The notes beneath the pieces were generated by a model that searched no databases, had not been told where the DNA came from, and worked only from the letters and a program-made list of their open reading frames with translations. A stretch of DNA of 64,000 nt, taken from the NCBI GenBank assembly GCA_963978905.1, contig OZ022260.1, forward strand, positions 45,281,551-45,345,550. The letters are read 5' to 3'. A program made the translations under genes and the position numbers. How positions within the stretch are numbered: the first letter of the stretch is position 1; each line of letters begins with the position of its first letter. Shown here piece after piece: positions 1 through 12,032 of this stretch. The DNA is from Trichostrongylus colubriformis (Eukaryota > Nematoda > Chromadorea > Rhabditida > Trichostrongylidae).

Positions 1-1436
1 CGCAATACAGGACATTTCAGCAGTGAAAATTTAAAGACGGAGGCTCACAAGGATTGGCGATGTAGAAAAGTAGCAATGGGATGTAGTTTCCTCTCGGTCT
101 TTGACCTGAACAAATTTTCATTGATAGAAGGGGGAATGTTGATAAATGCTTTCTAAGAAAATAATGATTTTACTTCACCTTGCCTTTTCCCTTCGAAGTG
201 CAGGATACGCAAACTGGATGATTGAGGTCCCGAAAAACGATATTGAAAAAGAGAGCAGATGTATTTTGGTGGCAGAGTTACTAGGATGTGATCGAGCCCC
301 TTTTTACTGCAACAGAAGCATTCCGTTTCAAGTAGATGAAGGTGTGAGGGGATTTCCAGTAGTTCATGCAGACTTTTCGAGGCGGCCGTGACACGAAGGG
401 CTGCCGCCACACTTTGCGATTTTGCAGGGTCGCGGCTCAGCACGCGAGGTCGCGGCATTCCACAATCTGAAGGTCGTAGTATCGCGTGCGACAATGCGAC
501 GCCACAAAAGCGCAAAACGCGAAATCGCGAAGGCTTGACAGCCAAATTTGTGCCGTTGGGAATTATTTCTTAACATTTTTTGCCCACATTCCTTCAAATA
601 GGGTTAGGTAAAGATATGCGTTATAACCAAAACCAGGTATGTTTAGAAAGGATTGTCTACCGCCAGAAGGGCATCAACAAATTCATTGTTGCTTGAATTT
701 TTACAATTCGAGGTGAAGTTTCGATTTTTATGAGGAAGAGCTCGTCTGTTTAAACTTGAATGTGGCCGTATTCCCTTGTGTGCTCCTTTGTCTTATTACA
801 TGGGGATGTTCATCAGCCCTTCATTTTAGCAACCCAGTAGTACCATTTTAGGGTTACATCTGCATTACTTATAATCCATATGCTTCCTCAAGAATGAGGG
901 AAAGGAACTGTTTCCAAAATAAAAAATATCTTACTACACTGCAGTTGACATCAAACAAGTTGAAGGGACGGTGGGCCTCAGTCTTACAACGCTAGATCAA
1001 CCAACAGTCATATGAAGGATGAGTCGACTCCAGAAAAATCGCCCTGCATTTTTGCGAGGTTTTTAAGCGGAAGTAAAAGTAAATCGCCAAATTGGAAAGT
1101 GAAGCCTCAGTGCCTGCATTTTTGGAATTCTGTAATTGCCTTTTTGATCTTTTTGGAGCTGTGGAAATGGGTACTTCAGTCTTTCTAAACTTGGACATAT
1201 TGTATTTGGGCACAATCGTACATATCTTGCGAAAAGCTTTTTATTATCTAACGGGAGAATGAAGGTCGTGAGGCCTCAATACCTGCATTTTTGCGGTTTC
1301 TCCGACTCTTTCGATACGCCCAAGCACAACTTTTGAGAAAAGCACCATTTCTATCCAGCTTAAAATCTAAATTGTTAGCTTGCGTCCTGCGATTAATTGT
1401 CTCTACCTATGCATTATCTTCGTAGTTTCATTTCAG

Positions 1437-1507
1437 AACGAAATGGCAATGGATACAGTTTTTGACTTTGACAATCAAGAATATGTGAGTGATGTTCGGG
1501 TGTTCAG
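1437..1507 (+). CDS. candidate first coding exon, gene not identified
   Basis: A TTTCAG acceptor lies just before 1437. An ATG at 1443 opens a short acidic frame beginning MAMDTVFDFDNQEY, which ends at a strong GTAAGT donor at 1508 in phase 2. A 55-base intron would then end at the CGCAG before 1563, where the frame can continue briefly. This is the layout of a nematode trans-spliced first exon. I do not recognise the protein and cannot follow it further; the later open frame to about 2035 is in another register. It could be a real gene start or a chance combination of splice-like signals. Confidence 0.3.
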
Positions 1508-2268
1508 GTAAGTGGTTGCTATAACAAAACTGATTTCTGCCACGAATTTTGATAATTCGCAGAATGCGTGCGTTTATCTTATCGCAGTCAGTATCATGCC
1601 ACTTATCTTCGTAATTGCCACCGTTACCCGCTGGCTGCTGGCTAAATCGTGGATGGGTGTAGGCCATCTCGAGACGGTGGTCGCCATCTCATTTGCGCTT
1701 TCCACGCGTTTAGCACCCGCCTTCGCGCCACGGTGATGACACACTCTTTGCCGTTGTGGAAGGGCTTATCTACTCGTGGATGGAACCAAGATGCCTATAT
1801 TATTGTGAAGTGTGCTTTAATGGGGGATACAGTAGTGAATGTCAGAACCAACAGATTGAGCGAAAGTGAGGATTTGATCGAGTCGTCCTTTGAGCGTCAA
1901 GGGCAACATTTGACTACACCCGATCTGGCAGAACTGCGCGTTGCGCTGCTCGCAGCTACAGTGTCTGTAGATAATATCGACGCCGTAGCTAGATATCCTA
2001 AACATGCTTTGAATGGGATAATTTATGTCAAGTAATGGCTCGCATCTCACTGGACCGATGAATTTAGTTCTAGAAATGATTTTGCCTAGCGAAAAGAAAA
2101 AAAGACGAGTGGATTTGGTCTTTGACACCATATTCCTTAGCATTTCTTTTGATTGACCTAGTCTGTTGGTATGAGGTTTTCTTGACCGCTTCCCTGCTGA
2201 AGGTAGCTAGGTGTGAACCTTTTCTACACCCGGGTATACTTCTAATTTTGTTTCGTCTTCTAACCATA

Positions 2269-3010
2269 CAGGGGGTGCCAAAAAAAGGTAATTTTGCCCA
2301 CGGCTTACATCTCCCAACTATACAAAACATAGGGAAACGAAAGAAATGAAAGTATTGGGGCAAAACATTCCCGAAATGTTCCTCCAAAAGTAGGAACAAG
2401 CTGAGACTCACTACTTTCATTTTCATAAAAATATAGAACCTTTAAGCGGCGCAGTCGGGCTTCAGAGCACCCGCGGTATCAAGGTTCCCTTAAAACAGTG
2501 GAGCCGGGTTCCATGGTAGGTCTTTTGTGGAAAGCTTCCTGAGGGTTGGCCCTTCGGTTCATGGAAGTCACAGAGCCCCTGCTGCTTGGACAAGGCTGCT
2601 ATGATCCGAAGTATCATTTTCATGCCCAAATCCGCCTCCGGAGGGGTTTCAGTGGTAAGTGCACGTTTTGGCTCTTGGAAACGAAGGGCGCTGGGAACCC
2701 GGAAAAAACGGGATCCTAAAGAACACCACCCAGTATGAATCCCCTTAGGTACCCAGAGTGAACGGACCTCAGCAAGGTTGTGAACGAAGGCGACGAAATT
2801 TCGGATTTTGCCCAGTTGAGGTGACACATCTTGTTCACTATCTCATCGCTCCCGTTCCTGCTCGTGCAGAAGGCTGCCACGGAGTATAGTGATAGAGTGA
2901 GGTCTGCTCTTGAATCTGAGGATGTGAATACCTCAACAGAATTTGCTGTAGTTTGACTAAAGTGGGGTGAAAGTGGACGAGACAAAATTACTTTTTTTTG
3001 GCACCCCCTG
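2269..3010. mobile_element. 742-bp non-autonomous TIR element, copy A
   Basis: The ends are inverted repeats beginning CAGGGGGTGCCAAAAAAA, and TA lies on both sides (2267-2268 and 3011-3012), as expected for a Tc1/mariner-class insertion. No transposase frame is present. A second copy of nearly the same length and high similarity sits at 33062-33802, which fixes both ends. The superfamily assignment rests only on the TA duplication and end structure. Confidence 0.8.
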
Positions 3011-3604
3011 TAGTTTTATTTTCTTCGATCTCTAGTGTTTTGTTGCTGTGGCCCCTGTGTTCATGCTGCAACTAACGTTTGCAGTAGTTTCTTTTATTGC
3101 TTGTGAATGGTAATTTGGTGCCAGGATTTGAGGAAAGTGATTTTTCAGGGACTTTCTAAATGCTGCTGTTAGATCGAAAAGAAATGTCGAAAACTTTGGC
3201 ATTAGAGTCGGAGACAAAGACTACTGGGAGAAGGATTTTGTTTCCTCTCTACGCAGCCTGAACTTCTTGTGTGATGAAGACACGCGTTGCACGAAGGATT
3301 TAATCGACAGCTTGTGAGCTTTCATTTTAACCCTAATACTCAAGTAATGGACCCTCTTTTTGCTGAGTGCACATGGTTTCGACGCGGTTTGTATTAGTGA
3401 AGAAGACTATACTCTCTCATACGTATATGTTATCGAATGTGAACGGACGGACACGGAGTAGCGTCATTTCGCTCCAGCAGTGGGAGATTGCATGAGCTCA
3501 CTCCTCTCGTTAGGGGTTTCTTCAGCTGTTTTCCTAATTTTTCGTTAGAACCGCTAAGGGGAAGAGGCGTTTGGCGGGATTGTTGACAGAATCCTAAATC
3601 TTAA

Positions 3605-4464
3605 CCCATTGACGACCGTGTGACACGACGTCGTGTCACACCATGTTGACCGCGTGGGACCTGTGACACGATGTCGTGTCACAGTCTTGTAACTTATATC
3701 TTAAGCTTCTTTTTGAACTTTTGTTTGATCTTTTTTTAATTATGTATACCTCAAATATGAAGGTTTTCTACCCAGAGCATGGTCCAAGAAAATAACCTTT
3801 GGTGGTTGAATTATTGAGTTCTTCAACAGGGAGTAGATAACCATCAGTTATTTTGAAAGGAATCAAACACAAATAGTGTCTGCATCTGCTGCAACGGGTA
3901 CAGACTCTTTTGGCATGAGACGCAGCGTAATTGCGCTCTTAAATTTTGCACATCTCTTCATAACAGCTAACGCATCGCCTGCGATAATTTGCCTAAAAGC
4001 TTAATACAAAGCCTAATACATACACGAAAGCTTAATTTAAATGTGGTTTATACATTATCATATATGCAGCTGGGAACCTAATTACAATGCAAAAAGGTAA
4101 AAAATGATGGTTTCTCATAAAAGGTGTCCCTGTAGGACCGTGTGACACGACGTCGTGTCACACGCGGAGCGTGGGAAAATCCCGCGCGGTCCCACGCGCC
4201 GCGTGACGGTTGGGACACACGAATCTAGGCCGTGACCCTGTGACAGCCTGTGGCCTTTGCCCTGTGACATGAATAATTCAGACAATTTGACTATACAACG
4301 GAACAGACTTGCAAAAAGGACACGATTTACATGAACAAATTGTCTGTTTATTTAAGGCTTAGGTCAAAGGCCACAGGCTGTTACAGGGTCACGGCCTCGA
4401 TTCGTGTGTCCCAACCTACACCCCCACGCGCCAGACAAGCAGAAATGCCGCGGTCGTCAATGGG
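3605..4464. mobile_element. piggyBac-like MITE (TTAA target site)
   Basis: TTAA flanks both sides (3601-3604 and 4465-4468). The ends are 14-bp inverted repeats, CCCATTGACGACCG and its complement, which resemble piggyBac-type termini. The 860-bp interior has no transposase frame. It contains three copies of a roughly 24-bp palindrome with core GACACGACGTCGTGTC (near 3619, 3661 and 4139). It also holds a subterminal inverted repeat of about 50 bp (about 4207-4258 against 4365-4418). It is a non-autonomous element; family membership is inferred from the TTAA site and end shape. Confidence 0.8.
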
Positions 4465-4468
4465 TTAA

Positions 4469-6449
4469 GCCATGTTAAGTTTTTTCAGGAAGACCATCCG
4501 ATCGAAAATTCTACACTGCCATAGCATGAAAATTAATTAACATCGATGTTTCATGAGTTGAAGATTCATAATCTATCACATCAGGGAAGGGGCAAAGGTG
4601 GTGTAGTGACGGGTGGCGCGCATCCCACTTTCGTAGTGCGGGTATCATATCCCGCTGGCCAACAAAGCCTTCCATTCCTCCGGATTGGGTAAATTGGTAC
4701 CAGTCTCGTCTGTGAGGATTAAAGCACTGACTGGTACATCGGCTGGTTCGAGCAAGTCAATCACGTCTTCGTCACCTGAAAACGTAGAACAACGTTTTCA
4801 CGTCTTCGTTCTTACCGCAGATGACGGCAGATTGTTGTATAGGTCAACTCGCATTCACCTCCCGCCACGTCTCTGAATGAAACTAGGATACGCGGCGTAT
4901 CCCACAGAAAGGATTGATTAACGCTGAAGACTTCATTCTATTTTTTACATCAGAGAATATCAGTTCACCGTTGTTTAATCAGACCTGTGAATCGTGGTTT
5001 ATGTCTGTTAACGACACCCCACCAAGCATCGTTCTGTAACGGGTAACGTTTTGGCTTACTATGACCTTCACATTTGGTAAGGCGACTAATAGTATTTGTA
5101 CTTGCCATGAAACCAGTTCTTCGAATTATTAGTGTGGACAATGTAAACTTCACACTGGAAAATGCCCAGTGTGCTCGTGGTCGAAGGAGAGGTTCTAGGC
5201 TTCTATCGTTGATGGTCCGTAGTCTGGAAACTTGGATATGCATGCTGTTGAAGGTTGTTATGTAAGCTTTTTAACCATGGCCATAAGACAATACTACGCA
5301 ACTGGAGAGATAACTGCTTTTGCTAAATAACTCTCCTCCACTTCTTCATTTATTCTGTGAATTAGAGCTGTTTGGCACTTACAATTGCTGCTTTCATCAA
5401 GGAGGACAACGCGGGTGTATGATAATAATTTCGCAATGATGATACAGTGATAGCTTTGACACTACATATGATTAACGAGCGTTTTCAAGGGTCGAGGAAC
5501 TCCGCCATCCCACCAAGCAATACAACTTCGACAAGGATGATGGTCGGGGACGAATGGCTTTGCCCAAAAAGCCTCACCTCATCTGTACAAAGTAAGCACT
5601 TTATTTACTTTGAAGGTGCGTGTTAGGTTAAGCAGAGTCGCTTTTTCGAATACCTTAATGTGTCAGACCTCTCCATAGCAGGTGAATATAAGGTACTCAG
5701 GGAGTGGGAGAGTCGACAAAGGCTGGAAAAGTGGTGTGAAGAGTAGGGAAATTGAATTTTTTCTGTGTTTTCTTCTACATTTATACGAGTTATATTCGAA
5801 TACCCTGTGTTCTTTCAGTACAAATGCTCATGACTGCTTTGAAATTAGTATCGAGCTATTTAATCTTGTACTTATGGGCAAGATACTTGAATTCAGAGTG
5901 AAGTCTGGTTTGCACCTATACTTTTGGGTCCCAGTTAAGTTCTATATTCATTGCATCACAAACTAACTTTTATATTATAACGCCTAGGTTTCAGTAGTCC
6001 GTACGTATTTAGTTCTACCCCAAACACAGAACAGCTTCGCAGCTATTTCTGATTTGTTTGAAGTGCACTCTGTCTTACACCCCACTATTAGAAAAGAGGC
6101 GGGATTTGGTGCATTTTGACAGCCCAACACAGCATCCCGTTCTTTAGATATTTGTAGTTCCTTGAGTTTGATGTGTTTTGTACATGAGCCGAATGTCAAA
6201 GAAGAGGCATGTAGGGGCGTAGGGGGGCCACTGTAGTTTTAGGAAAATAGCTATTTTTGGCTAATCCAATCATGATGAGTGATTGTAAGCTAATGGAGAG
6301 GGTCACGTGTACACCCCATGTTAGGATGTAAACAGTCCCGCACAGGTCACAGGGCGAACGAGGTGGTGAATTTTCCAACCGAGCTAGAAACAATGGCGTG
6401 AAAACTAGAGTGGGACTTGCTCCTACCAACTAGTTGTCAGGAAATTTAG
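4469..6449. other. no gene recognised
   Basis: Only short unsupported frames are present. The GC-rich segment around 4595-4680 has a weak tRNA-like T-arm and could be an old SINE, but the match is too poor to call. Confidence 0.5.
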
Positions 6450-6595
6450 CTCTTTGCTAACGGAGAATGAGAAGAAAAGAAATCCACAGTACAAGTCTAT
6501 TGTTCTGCGTTCCATGCAGTACGATCGCTTCGATACATCGGTGATTTGTCACAGCGTTAGAAAGAAAAAGGGGACGTCTGACGATGCGGTGACGG
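6450..6595 (+). CDS. candidate internal coding exon, gene not identified
   Basis: A frame open from a TTTAG acceptor before about 6450 runs to a GTGAGA donor after 6595 in phase 0. It is rich in basic residues (for example HSVRKKKGTSDD). The size, acceptor and donor fit a nematode exon. No family is recognised and the neighbouring exons cannot be joined with confidence. Confidence 0.25.
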
Positions 6596-7059
6596 TGAGA
6601 TTTTTTTATCCAAGATCACATTTGTGCACTCAAATCCATGAATCCTTACTTCTACAGGGAAATTTAAGATTCCTCTCCGATTTTCGCACGGGTGATCTTT
6701 ACAGGGTGCTGGCGCGATAATCGATAAAAACAATCGTGCTACGATGTCCAGCGGTGGGTGTTGGTTTCTTCAAGTTATGCACGTATTTTACGAGCTACCA
6801 ATATACATGGAAGAAGGTGACATTTTCTTCACAGTCACCGTGTGGCTGCATGTTAGTGCAGTCGCCTTTCACAGTTCGGTGATCTGAACTAGGCATATGG
6901 CATGACCCTAGATGAGGAGGGTATGCCCATGGGAGAAGGTTGGGTGAGTATAAAGCTGACACACGGAGGACTTCAAGGGTTTTCATTGCGAATGGACCAG
7001 ACTTGCATGGTTCTGAGGGTTGTGCAAGCCCCAAATCATAGTAGCTATGAGCTCTAGCA

Positions 7060-7271
7060 GAGGTCTCATTGGAAGGGAGACACTTGAGAACTACGGAAGA
7101 CAGATGGTTCACAGATCGTGTGGTATCTCCTTATTTCACAATACTGAGAACTTTGCTGATCGCGTTGCCCTTCTGCAGCCATGGCTGGAAAGTCTCAGCA
7201 TGAACTGGTCTCACGGAATATATGTTCCTGGCAAATGGAAACGAATAGATTCTTCAACGTATAGAGTATAG
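7060..7271 (+). CDS. candidate terminal coding exon, gene not identified
   Basis: Downstream of a CTCTAG acceptor the frame runs about 69 codons to a TAG at 7269-7271. Its composition is protein-like, with segments such as NWSHGIYVPGKWKRI. It could be the last exon of a gene that includes the exon-like segments around it. There is no recognised domain. A chance open frame of this length is also possible. Confidence 0.25.
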
Positions 7272-7776
7272 TCGGTCTACCTGATAGTGTTTTGATGTAA
7301 AATTTAGAGAGCGGTTGCAAAGAGGCGGGCACCTCACTTTGCTCAGCGTTCGACGCTGTTTCTACACAGTTGTAGCTGGGCTAGCAGACCTTAGTGCCAA
7401 TCTGCATATCACTGGCGCAAGTGGTGCTTAGGCGTCTAGCTTTTTACAGGTTTAATGAGAAATCGACGCTTTGGTCAATTTTTGTCGGCTGGAGTTCCTT
7501 CTTGGCTACCTGAGATTCAACTCATTTTTCAACGAATAGGCAATGAAATTTTTTTTGAATGGCATATAAAACAAGGCAGAAACATTGTATAGAAGAAAAA
7601 GTTCCATTTGAGAAACCGCTCCACTTGAAGGCACATTCGCGATATTGTCGTGTTTCAATCCTCGCTGTGAGCAGATAGCTTCCGAAGTGATGAAACGGTA
7701 GATTTCACAAAGAATGTCTTCACAGCGAAACTGGAAATTGGAAATGAAAACATCCTACTCGGGAATATGATTAAGT

Positions 7777-8131
7777 GGCACTATTATCTCAGAGCTACCC
7801 CATTACCTCTCCAGCCGATGTGGTCGGAGAGGTGATTTTTGGAAAACTTTTCGATTTGGCTGCAAACTTCTACCCAAGGGTAAATCGACCCGTAGAACAC
7901 GAATATCACATTCGTTTTGCGCGAAACTGCTTGGCTGCGCCATAGACCACTCCATTTTGGCGCAGGCGCCAATCAGTTTCTAGCCAAACGAATGTCATAT
8001 TCGTGTTCTACGGGTCGATTTACCCCTGGGTAGAAGTTTGCAGCTGAATCGAAAGGTTTTCCAAACATCACCTCTTCGACCGAATCGGTTGGAAAGGTAG
8101 TGGGTTGGGGTAGCTCTGGGTAATTAGTGCC
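7777..8131. mobile_element. 355-bp MITE with long inverted arms and 8-bp target duplication
   Basis: An identical 8-bp sequence, GATTAAGT, flanks the element (7769-7776 and 8132-8139). The two arms, about 150 bp each, are imperfect inverted repeats of each other starting GGCACTA, with about 40 bp of unique centre. An 8-bp duplication is typical of hAT-class transposition, but the ends are not diagnostic. No coding frame is present. Confidence 0.8.
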
Positions 8132-8702
8132 GATTAAGTTTTTACTGATTTGTTGTTGGAAGTGGAGAGTTACTTTTTGGCACTCCCTTTACTTCTATGC
8201 CTTACGTTTGGTCTGTGCTTCTTAAAAGTCATTACCGCGTTCTAATCGACAACCCTTTCATCCGCCATCAGAAACTGCTCTTGGACTTAGTCATGAGCTC
8301 AAACGGTGCAGAAATTGAAATACTCCCTGTATAAGAGCTGTTCTAACCTAGTTCCATTTTTCTCTTCTAATTGTATATCAAAAAGTTGTTTATTATGTTC
8401 TTCAATCTTCACTTCTTGATCAACGTCTTTTCTAGATATTGTATTGAAGTTGGAAGTCAATGATTCGGCGCTCACAAATGTCCATACTTCGCTTGATAGC
8501 CACATGGATTCATTGGCTAGAAAAAGTACGCATTTCCCTATCTTACATTTATGAAAAATGCTTATCTTTAATTGTCCTCTTATGGACAGCTCATTTCTGC
8601 CCGTCATAAACTGCCCTTTTTCACTGTGAATTTGACCTCAACTTTGTTGTAGTGATCTCATGTTATCGGTCATGATTCAAAATTATGTGCTGATTTTTTC
8701 AG
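8132..8702. other. no gene recognised
   Basis: Near 8166-8190 a TTTTTGGCAC-type string recalls one end of the 742-bp TIR element found at 2269 and 33062 and may be a lone remnant. Nothing else is recognised. Confidence 0.4.
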
Positions 8703-8783
8703 GCGCTCAGTCGGCTTTGCATTCCAGTGTAGATCATTTTTATAATCCTTATGAAGATCACAGTCCTATGACAACTGTTGAAG
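8703..8783 (+). CDS. candidate internal coding exon, gene not identified
   Basis: An exon-like segment sits between a strong TTTTTTCAG acceptor and a GTAAAT donor. One frame is open across it, including DHFYNPYEDHSPMTT. It could be an upstream exon of the SNAPC3-like gene that follows or part of another gene. The splice phases do not join directly to the next good exon at 12033, so at least one exon would be missing. Confidence 0.3.
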
Positions 8784-9712
8784 GTAAATTCTTAGAAGAA
8801 TGAGGCAGCTAACCGCTTCAATAAACTTGCTTTTTTCGATTAATTGTTTTCAATTACCAAAAGTAGGAATCATTTCGATCACACTCACAGGTGCACAATG
8901 ATTAATTGTTCGTTTAGGTGTGTCAAATAAACAATCATCAAAAGTGGTAGGTTTTTGTGCTTTGAATGACATTTTTAGGAGAGGCCTCTATGATTTTAAC
9001 AGAGACAGCCTTTTCTACTATTCTGATCTGATACGAGCCTCATTCCAATAATGGATACTTACCTAACAAATTTGCTGACTTAAAATGAAAGCTAATGTTT
9101 AAGTGCTACTGATTTTAAGTGATGAGTTACTCGTTCACTCAAAACTCAATTGCGTCTGCAAAGTCGGACGGGTAGAAATTATCAGGACTAATTTGCGATT
9201 CAGCAGTCCTTTTCTGGTTTGAACTGCACGGAGGCTGTCAACAAATGTTATTGGCTAGGGTTTCGCTGGGTTCGCCTTGTCGAAGCCTGAAAGGGAGGAA
9301 GTCAAGCCATGACTCATCTGACCCAATATCTACGGCATAACTAACTAGACGGCAATCTAGAACATTAAGTAAACACTAGGAAAACACACCGTACCGTATC
9401 GGACCCTCAGCATAGGCCGCTACAGTATGGAGACTTCGGAATGATTGACTTTAGAGCCCCGGGTAAAAGGCTTATGTATAAAGGGCACAAGTTCCCGCCT
9501 GATGGACAGGCACTCCCTGCGGTTGATTTTTGGTTCACTGACCTGGATTCACGTGCCTCAAGGGTTTTGCGCGCCGTTATTTGAGTTTAGCGAGCCAATC
9601 TCTCGATCGTGAACTCGAAGTCGATCTCGTTGTGAGTTTGAACCCTTGGACAACCTAGGAAGATCGATATGCGTACCTCGCCTTAACGTCCAAATGTTCC
9701 TCGAAGACAGCA
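8784..9712. other. no gene recognised
   Basis: I see no coding exon, transposon end or RNA gene that can be supported here. Confidence 0.5.
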
Positions 9713-10307
9713 TTAGGGATAATTTAGTTACTCGAAATCCCCGAAAGAAGTCACCCACATGGAAACAAGGGGCGTAAGAAGCTTATTTATGGCGAAATCC
9801 CGTCGAAAAGCGCTCAACCGCTAGAGCTGAGTAGCGTAAGGCCGCTTCCATACTTTGCGCACCGACGCCGTCACGCGCGTGACGCAGGCACGCGCGTGAC
9901 GGCGTCGGTGCGCAAAGTATGGAAGCGGCCTAACGGTTAACTGCTGACACCTTTGGATGACGGACCCCGCCTCCAAGCGACGTGATTCCTGGTTGGCTAC
10001 GATGAGAGCGGCCAACGTATGCGACAGAATCGAAGCTATTGGTCGCGCTCTTACAGGAAGCTCACTCCAGAAAATAGATGCTGTCGTATTTCCAAATATT
10101 CCCTTGTGTTTACTTGGAAACATGCCAATGGAAAACCAGTCCGGAGCACCCGCTTGACCGAAAGGTACGGTGGGAGGGGGTCCCATTTTTCGGGTCTTTG
10201 GCCATCTCCTTGCGTTTTTTCTTCACCATTGTATCACCAAGCACCTCGACTTTCATAATTCCTATATTTTTCACTGTTCGCCCGAATTTCCCCTATCGCT
10301 GCCTTTA
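9713..10307 (+). repeat. dispersed repeat family R1, copy 1 (interrupted by a MITE)
   Basis: This copy aligns by eye with segments at 45003-45545 and 58203-58745 and with partial copies at 38545-38830, 39774-39960 and about 56100-56345. Shared landmarks are TATGGCGAAATCCC, CGCCTCCAAGCGACGTGA, AGATGCTGTCGTATTTCC and a pyrimidine-rich tail ending near CTGCCTT. There are no long frames, clear terminal repeats or target duplication. A 91-bp palindromic MITE is inserted at 9840-9930. The class of the family is unknown. Confidence 0.75.
9840..9930. mobile_element. 91-bp palindromic MITE, TAA target duplication
   Basis: The element is almost entirely a hairpin whose ends read GGCCGCTTCCATACTTTGCG in each direction. 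TAA flanks it at 9837-9839 and 9931-9933. It interrupts repeat family R1, and the copy at about 45130 shows the corresponding uninterrupted site. TAA/TTA duplication suggests a PIF/Harbinger-type source. Relatives are at 52320-52398 and 53159-53232. Confidence 0.85.
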
Positions 10308-10344
10308 ATGCGTGCATTCAGAGGTCTGCCCTTCTCCCCAATCA

Positions 10345-11520
10345 GGTTGAGAAATAAGTTTCCGCCGTTTTTTCTTTGTTCTCTGTTTTTCACACTGTTC
10401 CCTTCCTCTTTCGTGGAGCTCGAATATGTTTTCGATAGAGCATTTTCTGCTCTACACAGCGCTGCTTTTTCTTTTTCGATTCCTGCGATTGCCTAATATT
10501 TATGAGGTTTGGAAATGAAGTAAGCAGAAGGCAGGGATTCGCACTCTCGACATTTAATTTTCCTCGTCTGCCATCGAGATCAATGCGTATGATTTTCGAT
10601 GGAGCTTCTACAGCTCTACGGTATGGTACTGCCTTTTATTCAAATCGTTGAACTTTTCGCTCTTCTTAAGACTCAAATGGAGCACTCAGCAGTAGTGTGC
10701 ACTTTCGGTTTCCTCTCTTCCTCGCCTATCAACGAGATTGCAGAAAATATCTATATACGCATTAGATAGGACTTTTGCTTCACAATATGCCACCATTCTC
10801 TTGAATACTTCCACACTTCGATATTCCTGGGACTTAGAAATGCGGTACTCAGTAAAAGATTCTGCGTGCGAGGTAGCTCGTGCATGTCGGATAGCGTGCC
10901 ATAGTTTTCCTTTCGTATCTGAATGTGTTCCTAGCCTCGTAAACCTACTGATGTTTTTTTATGGCGCACCATAGAGTGTAAATAAATAAAAGCCCACCCG
11001 CCCTCTTCTCGCAAAAAAATCGAGATTTTACCAAACACTTGTATTACAAGAAACCCCTCAGTTAAACAGTAGATGGCTCAGGGATGTCTTTTCTCTAATT
11101 CGATTTCATCTGACGTGGAAAAGGTCGGCTTTTTTGGACCGTGCCAAAAGTGCAGATTTTTACCTGCAAACCCCGTTTCTGAACCTTTAAAATAGCAAAC
11201 GGTCGTATGATCAGAAACAAATGAAACCGTTTTGAGCAGAAGAGGCTCTATCGATAACATATGCGCATACATTTTTTGACCTTGATGGCAGACGAAGAGA
11301 GGAAATGTCGGAAGTGCGAATTTTGCCTTCAGATCATCATTTCGAACTTGATAAGTACTAGTTAATATCAAGCAATCAGAGGAAAAACAAATTGCACCGC
11401 TCTGTAGAGCAAAAAAAGGTCTATCGAACACATATATAAACTTCGTTGAAAGGCGAAGAGAAAGTTGCGAAGCACAGAGAATAAAAAACGGCGGGAACTC
11501 AATCCTGAACCTAATATACA
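10345..11520. repeat. inverted repeat pair with related direct units
   Basis: The segment at about 10345-10620 is an imperfect inverted copy of about 11220-11520. Shared features include the runs TTCGATAGA and CTCTACA and a CGTCTGCCATC block. A third related unit lies in direct orientation at about 10690-10760. The long open frames in this stretch, including one of 181 codons on the minus strand (11078-11623), are explained by this repeated pyrimidine-rich sequence and are not taken as genes. No terminal repeats or target duplication were found. Confidence 0.55.
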
Positions 11521-12032
11521 TATATTCGACTCTACGCTTCCGGTAAGAGATATTATAAATAACCCGTGTGGCAGTAGTCTTTTTCGTTGGGTGACTTATT
11601 GTGTCACACCGCCTTTTCCGCATCTAATTAAAGGCACACCAACGTGATTTGCACGGCTAAGGCATAGCACCAATGGATCAGTCGACTCGCATAAGCATGA
11701 ACTCAGTGAAGTTGAAGGCTATCCTTGCTAAATCACTTCGTTCATCAACTACTGTTCAGATTATCATGTGCGTGGCTTGCTTCTCATCACAGTTTGTGAC
11801 GCACGAGGTATCAAAGAGAAAGCGAATCCCTATAAAGGCAAAAATGTAGTTGTAGGCATAGATGTTTGACTTCAAGCGAGATCACGACCTAGAACTCTGT
11901 TTTCGAACGAATTCCTGTTTGATATTATATATTATGTAAGGATCACAATCTCGCCTGCTTTCTTGTAACCACTGTATTCACTATTGATATTGCTTCCGTG
12001 GTTTTGCGTTTCGGAAGCGATTACTTTTTCAG

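Noticed and set aside
4595..4680. Possible tRNA-derived SINE
   Set aside because: Only a T-arm-like hairpin is visible; no second copy in the window.
11078..11623. 181-codon minus-strand open frame
   Set aside because: It lies on one arm of an inverted repeat and shows related text in the other arm; no domain or splice support.
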